Assembly (NCBI GenBank): GCA_040394195.1
Contig: JBEBSR010000001.1
Coordinates: 115,866-179,865 of the forward strand
Origin: Wohlfahrtiimonas larvae_A
GTDB lineage: Bacteria > Pseudomonadota > Gammaproteobacteria > Cardiobacteriales > Wohlfahrtiimonadaceae
DNA: 64,000 nucleotides
Direction of reading: 5' to 3'
Under the pieces are notes generated by a model that was not told where the DNA came from, did no database searches, and worked only from the letters and a program-made list of their open reading frames with translations. Below are positions 17,111 to 25,102 of this stretch, one piece after another (positions within the stretch are counted from its first letter, which is position 1; the number at the start of each line of letters is the position of its first letter). Position numbers and translations under genes: made by a program.

Positions 17111-18310
17111 TTAATTTGAAAATGCATCTGCATACACATTTTGAATCTGTGCAATCGTTGTTGTTCTCGGGTTCGTCGTTAAGCAAATATCTTCAAAGGC
17201 TGCTTTCGATAATTCTGGAATATCATCAGGGTTTAAACCTAATTCAGTTGAAGATTGCTTTAAATCTAATTCTTGAATCAGTGCTTCTACTGCTGCAATT
17301 GTATCTGCAGCTTCTATGTGTTTACCTGTGAGCGCATGCCCAACTTCGGCATACTCTTTTTTACAAACTAAACTATTGAATCGCATAATTGCTGGCAGCA
17401 TAATTGCATTACATTGCCCATGTGGAATATGGTATTTCCCACCAATTTGATGAGCTGTTGCATGTGATAATCCTAAGCCTGCATTGGAAAAAGCCATACC
17501 TGCCATATAAGATGCCAACATTAATGATTCTCTTGCTTCTATATTTTGTCCTTGCCCAACTGCTTGTGGCAAAGCTTCACCAATCATCGTAATTGCACGA
17601 TAAGCAAAGCCTTTCGTTAATGCTGTTGCCTTTAATCCCACATAAGTTTCAATCGCATGGGTTAATGCATCAAAGCCTGTAATTGCAGTGATATAAGGCG
17701 GTAAAGCTAATGTTAAACATGCATCAATGATGGCAAGATCAGGAATCAATTGATCATGAATCAAAACTTGCTTCACACCTGTTTTAGTATTCGTAATCAC
17801 AGCAATATCTGTTGCTTCAGAGCCTGTGCCTGCAGTTGTTGGAATCGCAATCAAAGGCAAGCGTTTATTTAATTTGAATTCACTATTTAATAAATTTTCT
17901 AAGGGTAAATCCGCATTGGCAGCAAGCATTGCTGTCACTTTTGCAGCATCTAAAACTGAACCACCACCAATAGCTATTACACTATCACAACCCGCATTAA
18001 CTAAAGATTGTGCTGCAACTTCGACAACGCTAGAAGATGGTTCACCACCTTCATATAAGCAGATTTCATAGCCAATCCCTGCAACTTCTAATGAACGATA
18101 TAACCCATCCACAATCCCAATATTATGGATAAAAGCATCCACCATAATGAATGTGCGAGCAAATCCTTCAGCTTTCATGGCTTCGCCACAACATGTTAAA
18201 GATCCTGGGCCCATATATGTACGAGGAGGCACGCTGAATTTACGCACATTTTGTGAATTCATCACATCTAATGCGCGATAAATGATTTGGCTAACATCAT
18301 CTAATTTCAT
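17111..18310 (-). CDS. eutG: EutG, iron-type alcohol dehydrogenase
   Basis: A 399-residue group III alcohol dehydrogenase. The nucleotide motif GGGSVLDAAK is near residue 108; metal-ligand regions include GFDALTHAIETY, GLSHATAHQIGGKYHIPHG. It reduces acetaldehyde to ethanol and so recycles NAD inside the shell. The first 20 residues (MKLDDVSQIIYRALDVMNSQ) are a plausible encapsulation helix. AGGAG lies before the ATG. It lies between eutE and eutH; eutJ is missing from its usual place between eutE and eutG. Confidence 0.95.
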   Translation of the reverse strand: MKLDDVSQIIYRALDVMNSQNVRKFSVPPRTYMGPGSLTCCGEAMKAEGFARTFIMVDAFIHNIGIVDGLYRSLEVAGIGYEICLYEGGEPSSSVVEVAAQSLVNAGCDSVIAIGGGSVLDAAKVTAMLAANADLPLENLLNSEFKLNKRLPLIAIPTTAGTGSEATDIAVITNTKTGVKQVLIHDQLIPDLAIIDACLTLALPPYITAITGFDALTHAIETYVGLKATALTKGFAYRAITMIGEALPQAVGQGQNIEARESLMLASYMAGMAFSNAGLGLSHATAHQIGGKYHIPHGQCNAIMLPAIMRFNSLVCKKEYAEVGHALTGKHIEAADTIAAVEALIQELDLKQSSTELGLNPDDIPELSKAAFEDICLTTNPRTTTIAQIQNVYADAFSN

Positions 18311-18353
18311 GCTTTACTCCTCGGTTACATCGAACATTTGTCTAATCTAATGA

Positions 18354-19793
18354 TTAAACAATCCTAAAATTACCTGCAATCACGCAACGTCTTAAACGTA
18401 CAAATGTTTTTGCATTAGTCACGCCCTCGCCTGTTGGTGTTGTAATTGTCATTGTTGTCCAGCCCTCACCACCAAAACCTAAACCTGCAATACATGGCCC
18501 GTTTTTCACAAAGATACTGGTATCGATGACTTGTGCCATTTTGTCTAGGTTATCTAAGTTGGTTGAATGCATTGCTGCTGTATGATGACAACCTGCTTCT
18601 AACTGAACAGCTAATGCAATTGCTTCATCTACATTTTTCACACGAATGATCGGTAAAACTGGCATCATCAATTCAGTCACTGCGAATGGATGGCTCATGG
18701 ATGTTTCAACGATTAATAAACGTGTATCTGTTGGTGTTGTAATGCCAATTTGCGCTGCAATTTTTGTTGCATCACGACCAACCCAATCACGACTCACAAC
18801 GCCATGACCAGTTGCATCCACTTTTGTTAATAAAATCGGTTCTAATTGTTTCGCTTGTTCACCTGTTAATAAATAAGCTTTATGACGTTTCATGGCTTCA
18901 ATCAATTGATCAGCCACTAAATCGACAACGATCAATACTTTTTCATCCGCACAAATAATGTTGTTATCAAACGATGCACCAAATACGATGGATTTCGCTG
19001 CATTTTCAATGTTTGCAGTTTCATCTACAACCACTGGTGGATTACCTGCCCCAGCTGCAATTAAACGCTTATTAGTATGTTGGCGAGCTGATTCCACAAC
19101 GGCATCACCGCCTGTCACAACTAATAAACCAATGCCTGGATATTTAAATAAACGTTGTGCCGTTTCAATGTTAGGGCTTGCAACTGTCACCATTAAGTTT
19201 GCAGGGCCACCTGCTGCAATCACGGCTTCATTCAAAATTGCAATCGCACGCTGTGAAACTTTTTTAGCAGCAGGATGCGGTGCAAATACAACAGCACTAC
19301 CTGCAGCGATCATACTGATAGAATTATTAATGACTGTTGCAGCTGGGTTTGTAGATGGTGTTACTGATGCAATCACACCCCAAGGCGCATTTTCAATCAA
19401 TGTTAAACCATTATCACCTGTCACAACCTCTGGTCGTAAACACTCTGTACCAGGTGTACCTTTAGCTTGTAAAATATTCTTGGCAGTTTTGTCATCCACG
19501 CGGCCCATGCCTGTTTCTTGTACGGCGAGTTCTGCTAACTCTTTTGCATGCGCCACACCCGCTTGACGAATGGCTGCAATCGCTTTATCTCGCATTGCAA
19601 CAGATTTCAATTCTTTTGCTGCATTTCTTGCAGCTGCTACTGCATCATCTAGTTCATGAAAAACACCAGCCGCAACAGTTTGAGGTTGGCCTGAATTTCC
19701 TTGAGAAGTTCCTGATGTATTATTTGTGATTTGCCCCATTGAACTGAGAACGGCTTTAACCACTTCTTCTATTGCTTTAGAATTAATGTCCAC
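18354..19793 (-). CDS. eutE: EutE, CoA-acylating acetaldehyde dehydrogenase
   Basis: About 479 residues. It oxidises acetaldehyde to acetyl-CoA with NAD. Key parts: NPAATVINNSISMIAAGSAV, the nucleotide region GGDAVVESARQHTNKRLIAAGAG, and the catalytic cysteine in SFDNNIICADEK. The N-terminal helix (AIEEVVKAVLSSMG) is the known encapsulation peptide type, then a Gly/Ser/Thr/Gln linker. I prefer GTG 19793 because GAGGT lies upstream; GTG 19805 is in frame and would overlap eutN by four bases but has a poor ribosome site. Confidence 0.95.
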   Translation of the reverse strand: MDINSKAIEEVVKAVLSSMGQITNNTSGTSQGNSGQPQTVAAGVFHELDDAVAAARNAAKELKSVAMRDKAIAAIRQAGVAHAKELAELAVQETGMGRVDDKTAKNILQAKGTPGTECLRPEVVTGDNGLTLIENAPWGVIASVTPSTNPAATVINNSISMIAAGSAVVFAPHPAAKKVSQRAIAILNEAVIAAGGPANLMVTVASPNIETAQRLFKYPGIGLLVVTGGDAVVESARQHTNKRLIAAGAGNPPVVVDETANIENAAKSIVFGASFDNNIICADEKVLIVVDLVADQLIEAMKRHKAYLLTGEQAKQLEPILLTKVDATGHGVVSRDWVGRDATKIAAQIGITTPTDTRLLIVETSMSHPFAVTELMMPVLPIIRVKNVDEAIALAVQLEAGCHHTAAMHSTNLDNLDKMAQVIDTSIFVKNGPCIAGLGFGGEGWTTMTITTPTGEGVTNAKTFVRLRRCVIAGNFRIV

Positions 19794-19801
19794 GTTTGAC
19801 C

Positions 19802-20098
19802 TCACTTATGGTAAAAAACTTCACCATTAACCACTGCTTCATCAACAATGCCGACAACGCTCGCGTCCACTGGTGCTTCTATACCGTTGATACTTCTGAC
19901 TGTTTTTCGAGCTGCACTACCACTTGTCACTAAAACCCATTCACCATTGCCTGCCCCCAAAGAATCCGTTGCAATAATTCTTTCTTCAGATGGCAAACCT
20001 TTGTTATTGAGGATATCCACTAACAGCAAGCGTTCCTGTTCAAAACCAGGCTGTTTCACGGTACTAACCACTTGACCTACAATAACGCCTAACTTCAT
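19802..20098 (-). CDS. eutN: EutN, BMC vertex (pentamer) protein
   Basis: A 98-residue EutN/CcmL protein: MKLGVIVGQVVSTVKQPGF at the start, LLLVDILN, DSLGAGNGEWVLVTSGSAAR in the middle. CcmL-type pentamers close the corners of the shell. The ATG at 20098 has GGAAAG upstream; an in-frame extension to 20125 (MNNDKERKL) is unlikely. A 10 bp hairpin lies between it and eutM. Confidence 0.95.
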   Translation of the reverse strand: MKLGVIVGQVVSTVKQPGFEQERLLLVDILNNKGLPSEERIIATDSLGAGNGEWVLVTSGSAARKTVRSINGIEAPVDASVVGIVDEAVVNGEVFYHK

Positions 20099-20129
20099 GA
20101 GCTTTCTTTCCTTATCGTTATTCAATACA

Positions 20130-20162
20130 TTAAGGTGTAAGGTTGTGACTCATACACCTTAA
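20130..20162 (-). promoter_or_regulatory. 10 bp perfect hairpin between eutM and eutN
   Basis: TTAAGGTGTA (20130-20139) and TACACCTTAA (20153-20162) with a 13-base loop. No T run follows on the minus strand, so it is not a simple terminator. In the operon mRNA it would stand just 3' of eutM and 5' of eutN, where a hairpin could protect eutM mRNA or mark a processing point. Confidence 0.55.
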
Positions 20163-20177
20163 TGACTGTCATGACTA

Positions 20178-20474
20178 TTAATCCAATTGATTGTCTTTAG
20201 ACATTTTAATTGGAAACAAGTTTTCTAAATCACCATGTGGACGTGGAATTACATGTACAGCGATCACTTCACCGCCAACGCGTTGAGCTGCTGCTGCACC
20301 TGCATCTGTTGCTGCTTTACATGCTGCAACATCGCCACGAACCATTGCTGTTACTAAACCGCCACCAATTTGCTTATAGCCAACCAATGTCACTCGAGCA
20401 GCCTTCACCATCGCATCAGATGCTTCAATCAAAGCGACAAGACCTTTAGTTTCAATCATTCCTAATGCTTCCAT
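20178..20474 (-). CDS. eutM: EutM, major hexameric BMC shell protein
   Basis: A 98-residue single BMC-domain protein: MEALGMIETKGLVALIEASDAM, VTLVGYKQIGGGLVTAMVRGD with the pore loop, VAACKAATDAGAAAAQRVG, and VIPRPHGDLE. This is the abundant facet protein (EutM/PduA class). AGAGGT precedes the ATG. It is between eutD and eutN. Length and sequence are ordinary for the family. Confidence 0.96.
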   Translation of the reverse strand: MEALGMIETKGLVALIEASDAMVKAARVTLVGYKQIGGGLVTAMVRGDVAACKAATDAGAAAAQRVGGEVIAVHVIPRPHGDLENLFPIKMSKDNQLD

Positions 20475-20527
20475 AACTACCTCTACTTATTAATCCCACA
20501 ATGGGAAGTTAAACAATGGTGATCTCA

Positions 20528-21517
20528 TCACCGACTTTTTTTACCTGCTTTCATTTGTGTTGCAATCACAAGTACTTGAACCATATCTTGCCAACTACAA
20601 CCACGAGAAAGATCGTGCATTTCGCCATTGAGCCCTTGAATTAATGGACCAATCGCTTCGTAACCGCCCATACGTTGGGCGATTTTGTATCCGATATTAC
20701 CTGCTTCTAATGATGGAAAAATCAATACATTTGCTTTGCCTGCAACCTTGCTACCTGGTGCCTTTTTCTCACCCACACTTGGCACAAAAGCTGCATCAAA
20801 CTGTAAATCCCCATCAATGTTTAAATTTGGCGCGCGCTCTATCACCATTTGCGTTGCCATTTGTGTTTTAATCACGGCATCATGTTTCGCACTGCCTTTT
20901 GTTGAAAAGGACAACATTGCAACATTCGGTGTTTGTTGAGTAATCGCATTAAAATTTTCTGCTGTTGTAACTGCGATATCCGCTAATTGCTCAATACTTG
21001 GAATTGGAATCACACCACAATCTGAGAAGCCATAAACATTTTCACCATTTGGGGAAATCATGATCATGATGGATGACAATGTTTGATTGCCAGGTTGTAA
21101 GCCTAAAATGCGTAAACCTGCACGCAATACATTCGCTGTGGATGAAATATTGCCTGCAATACAGAAATCACAACGGCCTGTTGCCAACATCGAAGCACCA
21201 AACCACAATGGATCCTGAACCATTTTCTTTAAGTCATCTAAAGTTTTATCCTTCACTTTGCCAAACAAACGTTCAGCAAATTCTGAAACCCATTCGGATT
21301 GTGCTGGATCAATGATATTCAAGGATTCATAAGGTAACTTTTGTGTTTCACAAATACTTTTAATCGCTGCAAAATCACCCAATAACCAAGGAAATCCCAA
21401 ACCTTCTTTTTGAATATGTAACGCTGCACGAATCGCGCGTTCATCCACTGCATCAGGGAATACAACCCAGCCAGGATTCTTTTTAGCATTGATTTGGCAC
21501 TGTTCTAGTAATTTCAT
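20528..21517 (-). CDS. eutD: EutD, phosphate acetyltransferase
   Basis: A 329-residue phosphotransacetylase (PTA/PTB family) without the extra N-terminal domains of the housekeeping Pta. It converts acetyl-CoA and phosphate to acetyl-phosphate and recycles CoA within the compartment. Family regions: GWVVFPDAVDERAIRAA, MLATGRCDFCIAGNISSTA, MLSFSTKGSAKHD, and VLIFPSLEAGNIGYKIAQR. Its ATG overlaps the eutT stop by four bases. Confidence 0.95.
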   Translation of the reverse strand: MKLLEQCQINAKKNPGWVVFPDAVDERAIRAALHIQKEGLGFPWLLGDFAAIKSICETQKLPYESLNIIDPAQSEWVSEFAERLFGKVKDKTLDDLKKMVQDPLWFGASMLATGRCDFCIAGNISSTANVLRAGLRILGLQPGNQTLSSIMIMISPNGENVYGFSDCGVIPIPSIEQLADIAVTTAENFNAITQQTPNVAMLSFSTKGSAKHDAVIKTQMATQMVIERAPNLNIDGDLQFDAAFVPSVGEKKAPGSKVAGKANVLIFPSLEAGNIGYKIAQRMGGYEAIGPLIQGLNGEMHDLSRGCSWQDMVQVLVIATQMKAGKKSR

Positions 21518-22359
21518 ACTTGCTTCTCCAATGCTTGCATCAACGCTTCTTTAGTTAACCAAGCTTTCTCTCGTTCTACTCGTAAACACATAATCATCAA
21601 TACATAAACAGCGCTGGATAAACGGTTCAAACCTTGCATAATGTCTGGTCGTTTCACTACTAAATCACGATCAATAAAAATAGATGCCGCAACAATTTCT
21701 GTTTCACGAATGGATGTTCTGAGTAAATTCAATAAACGCACATTTTCACCGTGCTCAAAAGCAGGCACAATGTGATCATGCTCTAAATATTTCAAAGGAA
21801 AATGAGATAATTGATGGATGGCTTTTTCATCCAATCCACCAATTGCAAAATGTGGTAACGTTTCATCCATTGCATCCGCTCGCATGATATTACCTAACAC
21901 AGAGCGAATGTCTGTTAACCAACTTTGTGCATAATCAGAAACTTCACCTTGCAACCAAACTGCCATAGAAATGGTGCTATCTAATTTTGCTCTAAAACCT
22001 AAGCGAGGATCTGATTTAGATACCAACGTATAAGCATTCAAATGCGTCATCGTATCTGGTTTTTTCACTACTTCTTGCTGGCACAATTGACAAGATGACA
22101 TCACACGTTGATCTTGACTTGTTAAGCCATGAACATGTTTGAGCTGAACATTATCATTAGTGTTTTGTGCATGCTTTTCATCAGGCTTTTCAACAAATAA
22201 TCGCCCTTGCTCATCCAAATACTTAATGACCAAATGATGATCTGATATTAAAGTTCTCGCAGCAGGAGTTAAACGACAATCAGCAGGCAAATGGATCTCT
22301 GTACCATCGCTTAAGCTATAGTTCGTTCTTAACCAATCTTCTGTAACAAATAAGCTCAT
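21514..22359 (-). CDS. eutT: EutT, cobalamin adenosyltransferase
   Basis: A 281-residue corrinoid adenosyltransferase that supplies adenosylcobalamin for EutBC. The N-terminal 45 residues (MSLFVTEDWLRTNYS, LTPAARTLISDHHLVIKYLD) resemble the N-domain of EutQ. A zinc or iron site is suggested by HGLTS...SSCQLC, histidine, 12 residues, C-X2-C; the Salmonella signature HX11CCX2C has a cysteine where this protein has serine. The C-terminal four-helix region has RNSHLS-type conserved stretches such as KLDSTISMAVWLQ and LNRLSSAVYVLMI. ATG 22359 is chosen because AAGGGG lies upstream. Confidence 0.93.
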   Translation of the reverse strand: MSLFVTEDWLRTNYSLSDGTEIHLPADCRLTPAARTLISDHHLVIKYLDEQGRLFVEKPDEKHAQNTNDNVQLKHVHGLTSQDQRVMSSCQLCQQEVVKKPDTMTHLNAYTLVSKSDPRLGFRAKLDSTISMAVWLQGEVSDYAQSWLTDIRSVLGNIMRADAMDETLPHFAIGGLDEKAIHQLSHFPLKYLEHDHIVPAFEHGENVRLLNLLRTSIRETEIVAASIFIDRDLVVKRPDIMQGLNRLSSAVYVLMIMCLRVEREKAWLTKEALMQALEKQV

Positions 22360-22373
22360 AGTGAACCCCTTTA

Positions 22374-23102
22374 TTAAGATTGTTCCTGCCAATTTGCTGG
22401 CCATGCAATATAAACGAATCGCACCTTCGTTGGTGTACCAAACTCTATAGATGAAGATTTCGGTACAAAAATAATATCCCCAGGCTTACCAATCACTGTT
22501 TCACCCTGGGATTTAATGTGCAATTCACCTTCTAAAATGACTTGGACTTCATCATAATTGAGTGTCCAAGGGAAAAATCCTTTCTCCCAACTCATATAAC
22601 CTACGGACATACTGCTGTTATCTTGTCCTGTGATCACATCTGCAATCGACACTTTATTATCTGGCAATGCACCTTCAAACAGTTCAGTTTTAGCTAAATT
22701 TCCTTTAACTAACTTAATGCCATTTTTAAGTTTGGTACTACTGTTATCCGCTTTATTACAAGGTGGTATATTTTTAGCATGCTGCTCTTCTTTAATCGCT
22801 CGAACAACCAATTGCTCCAACAATTCATCACTGATTTTTGCGCCTTGTGGCATTTTTTGCAGCACTGCTTCACGAATTAAATTAAAGTCACGATCAGACA
22901 ATTTTTTTGCATTACTACTCGCTGGTGTTTGAGCGATATTTGCCTGCACTGCCGAAGATATAACAATCTCTATGCCCAATGCATTTGCAACTTCACGCGC
23001 TTCTGGTGTGACAATACAAAGCTTCGGATCGTATTCAAACTGGCTTTGTCCTTGTTGTTTATATGTACGAACAACTTCTGCTGTAATCAATTGCTTACTC
23101 AT
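22374..23102 (-). CDS. eutQ: EutQ, cupin-domain acetate kinase-like protein
   Basis: About 242 residues, close to the usual EutQ length. N-terminal domain (KQLITAEVVR, VTPEAREVANALGIEI), a second helical part (SDRDFNLIREAVLQKMPQG), then a C-terminal cupin (GYMSWEKGFFPWTLNYDEV, VILEGELHIKSQGETVIGKPGD). EutQ of Salmonella has acetate kinase activity and is needed for anaerobic ethanolamine use and compartment formation. It opens the large operon. ATG 23102 fits the family start; an ATG at 23132 would add ten residues. The candidate EutR site lies 52 bases upstream. Confidence 0.93.
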   Translation of the reverse strand: MSKQLITAEVVRTYKQQGQSQFEYDPKLCIVTPEAREVANALGIEIVISSAVQANIAQTPASSNAKKLSDRDFNLIREAVLQKMPQGAKISDELLEQLVVRAIKEEQHAKNIPPCNKADNSSTKLKNGIKLVKGNLAKTELFEGALPDNKVSIADVITGQDNSSMSVGYMSWEKGFFPWTLNYDEVQVILEGELHIKSQGETVIGKPGDIIFVPKSSSIEFGTPTKVRFVYIAWPANWQEQS

Positions 23103-23153
23103 AGTCTGTCTCGCTTCTTTATTTATATGCATAAATACTTTTCTGTATAAAAG

Positions 23154-23195
23154 ATTAGCAACTGCGACTATTTTTCATTATCAATATTTGGCAAA
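23154..23195 (-). promoter_or_regulatory. Candidate EutR operator of the large eut operon (site 2)
   Basis: Plus-strand ATTAGCAA at 23154-23161, 17 bases, then TATCAATATTTGGCAAA at 23179-23195. Blocks and spacing are identical to site 1 at 7520-7561 while the spacer and flanks differ, which argues for selection on the motif and not simple duplication. It lies 52 bases before the eutQ start codon, where an activator site would overlap the -35 region. Confidence 0.65.
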
Positions 23196-23361
23196 TCTAA
23201 GAAATAATTTTAATTATTGATTTAAATCTAAGTTAAATGCATCTCTTGTACATGGATTACAGCGATATATTGACATAGGTATTGCACTCAAAAGATTGAT
23301 ACAAAGTTATTACAGAATTAAAGATTCTAAAGCGTATATCAATCAACTTTGCTAAATATCA

Positions 23362-23389
23362 TTGACTCTATTCATAGCCGTTTTACAAT
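23362..23389 (+). promoter_or_regulatory. Sigma-70-like promoter for the PAP2 gene
   Basis: TTGACT (23362-23367), 16-base spacer, TACAAT (23384-23389), about 45 bases before the ATG at 23434. Confidence 0.55.
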
Positions 23390-23433
23390 AGTAAACCTGA
23401 CATAACAATATTAATAATACAGGTGGAGCTCAT

Positions 23434-24024
23434 ATGAGTTTAATGGATATCACGATTAATCTAATTCTTAGCGTTATTCTAATTGTTGGTGTGTATCAAT
23501 TTTATTTTTTCACACAGCGCCATATGCTCAAAGCACCCAAAACCTTCCATTCCCCTTTGGATGAAAAAGTTCCTTATTGGCCTTGGTGGTCTTGGATTTA
23601 TAGCTTTTTATATTACCCTGTCATTTTATATATGAACTGGATTGTGCAGGATGCTCGTGAATTCATCATGATGGCATTTAGCTATATTGTTTTATTAGCG
23701 ATGCAAATGTTCTGTTTTACAGTTTACCCAGTTTCCACACCAGATCATTGGCGACAATTAAACCAAGGTAAATCAGCTTCTGAAAAGTTCTTATTATTTG
23801 TGCGTAAGTTTGATGATTCATCCAACTGTTTTCCAAGTATGCATGTTTCAGTGGCTACGTTGACAGCCTGTTTAGCCTATTCCACATTAGGGCCTTGGGT
23901 GATTCTATTCCCTGTTTTGATTGCATTGTCATGTATTTTTACAAAGCAACATTACTTATTAGACATTCCGACAGGCGCACTATTGGGATACATTGCCTAT
24001 TTGATTCATACAATGATTATTTAA
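23434..24024 (+). CDS. PAP2-family membrane phosphatase
   Basis: A 196-residue membrane protein with about five or six segments. The PAP2 signature is partly clear: CFPSMHVS (the PSGH-like motif with the catalytic histidine) near 129 and KQHYLLDIPTGALLG near 172 with the second conserved histidine and aspartate. This family removes phosphate from lipids such as phosphatidic acid or undecaprenyl-diphosphate, or acts on inositol phosphorylceramide. GGTGGAG is before the ATG. It stands alone; the zur gene converges on it. Substrate is not predictable. Confidence 0.85.
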   Translation: MSLMDITINLILSVILIVGVYQFYFFTQRHMLKAPKTFHSPLDEKVPYWPWWSWIYSFLYYPVILYMNWIVQDAREFIMMAFSYIVLLAMQMFCFTVYPVSTPDHWRQLNQGKSASEKFLLFVRKFDDSSNCFPSMHVSVATLTACLAYSTLGPWVILFPVLIALSCIFTKQHYLLDIPTGALLGYIAYLIHTMII

Positions 24025-24043
24025 TAGAAATAAACTTTCCACA

Positions 24044-24086
24044 CTTATTCACAATTTATGTGATTAAGGATGTGGATAACTTTGTG
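24044..24086 (+). repeat. 43 bp dispersed element with two DnaA-type boxes, copy 1
   Basis: 40 of 43 bases are identical to 29470-29512, in the same orientation. It holds TTATTCACA (24045-24053) and TGTGGATAA (24071-24079), the latter the exact complement of the DnaA box TTATCCACA, in inverted arrangement. It lies in the 71 bases between the PAP2 gene and convergent zur. DnaA binding is inferred. Confidence 0.7.
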
Positions 24087-24095
24087 AATTAAATT

Positions 24096-24554
24096 TTAGT
24101 CTTTGCAATCTTTGCAGATGCCTTGGATTTCAATGCAGTGATCCTGTAACGACATGCCCATATCGCCGAGCTTGTCACAAATCGTATCCGTTAAAGTTTC
24201 ATCATCAATTTCTTCAGCTTTTTGGCACTGAGAACAGATCACCATCAATGAGTTATGTTCATGTTGATGATCCACAGTACAAGAAATATAAGCATTCAAT
24301 GTGTGAATTTTGTGGATGAGTTTTTCTGACAATAAGAAGTCTAAGATTCGATATGTCGTTGTTGGTGTAATGCTATGACCTTGTTCACGCATTTTTTCGA
24401 TCAATTCATAAGCTTTAACAGGTGCATTTGCTTCCAACAACAATGCTAAAATCATTTTACGCAATGTTGTTAAGCGCACACCTTGCTGTGTGGCCAATGC
24501 TTCTGCATCTCCAAGATATTTCATCATTGTTTCTGATAATTGATCTTTTGCCAT
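24096..24554 (-). CDS. zur: Zur, Fur-family zinc uptake regulator
   Basis: A 152-residue Fur-family repressor. The N-terminal winged helix includes VRLTTLRKMILALLLE and TPTTTYRILDFLLSEKLIHKI; the C-terminal half has the structural zinc site of two CxxC motifs (CSQC near 113, CKDC near the end) and a regulatory HQHEHNSLMVIC. Length and motifs match gammaproteobacterial Zur and not Fur. Its ATG overlaps the stop of the DUF3299 gene by one base (TGATG), so it is the last gene of the zinc operon, giving a feedback loop. A GTG at 24557 could be an alternative start. Confidence 0.9.
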   Translation of the reverse strand: MAKDQLSETMMKYLGDAEALATQQGVRLTTLRKMILALLLEANAPVKAYELIEKMREQGHSITPTTTYRILDFLLSEKLIHKIHTLNAYISCTVDHQHEHNSLMVICSQCQKAEEIDDETLTDTICDKLGDMGMSLQDHCIEIQGICKDCKD

Positions 24555-25099
24555 CACTCATATCTCTTAATTTCATCCGGTAATATAGTATATCCCGAAA
24601 CGCCCATTGCTGCCGCATCATTTCTTTGAATGACTAGCTTGCCTGAAATTGAGATTTCTTCCATAGAACGCACGCCTTTTAAAGTCTCATCCATTTTGAC
24701 ATAAATGATTTGGTTCGCAGGCGGTGGCGGAGAATGAATACATGCACCAAAATATGGTACCAATAAAAATTCACTCAATGATCGATCATCTGCCCAATCC
24801 AACGGCACAATATAACCAGAAATATTCACTGCTACATCATTCAGCATTTCATTCACTGGTGCATTTGCCCATTCAGCCAAAATATCTTGCAGCATTTCTT
24901 GCGCCATAGGATCAGAATCTGAAATAGCATTCAGATTCATATTAGCAAACAATGATTCTAGCTGAATAGCATCTTTGGAGATTAGATCCATCCACTGAAT
25001 CTTTTGATATTCTTGCGGTGCATTTTGATAGATCCCAAAATCTAATACTATAAATAGTCCAATGAACAGCAATCCTACAATTCGCACTAACCAAATCAT
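24554..25099 (-). CDS. DUF3299 protein, membrane-anchored, zinc cluster
   Basis: A 181-residue protein with an N-terminal membrane anchor (residues 1-22) and a DUF3299 domain, marked by ISGYIVPLDWADD, EFLLVPYFGACIHSPPPPANQIIYV and ISISGKL. The CIH...PPPP stretch is the family hallmark. DUF3299 proteins occur in zinc-regulated ABC loci such as PA4063-PA4066 of Pseudomonas aeruginosa, where their role is unclear. It is the second DUF3299 protein of this cluster; the other is fused to a ZIP transporter upstream. It probably faces the periplasm. Confidence 0.88.
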   Translation of the reverse strand: MIWLVRIVGLLFIGLFIVLDFGIYQNAPQEYQKIQWMDLISKDAIQLESLFANMNLNAISDSDPMAQEMLQDILAEWANAPVNEMLNDVAVNISGYIVPLDWADDRSLSEFLLVPYFGACIHSPPPPANQIIYVKMDETLKGVRSMEEISISGKLVIQRNDAAAMGVSGYTILPDEIKRYE

Positions 25100-25102
25100 T
25101 AT

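Larger units (their letters stand above)
23103..23433. other. Intergenic region between eutQ and the PAP2 gene
   Basis: 331 bases without a gene. The left part holds the candidate EutR operator (23154-23195) and the minus-strand promoter region with TAATCT/TATACA-like -10 candidates. The right part holds a plus-strand promoter for the PAP2 gene (23362-23389). I see no cobalamin riboswitch, no tRNA and no other stable structure. Confidence 0.7.

Noticed and set aside
18958..19566. 202-residue open frame on the plus strand
   Set aside because: It is antisense to eutE, low in complexity (Ala/Thr/Pro rich), with no ribosome site; it results from the codon use of eutE.
23196..23433. Possible cobalamin riboswitch before the eut operon
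   Set aside because: I looked for a B12-box-like and paired structure and found none; the bipartite motif explains regulation more simply.
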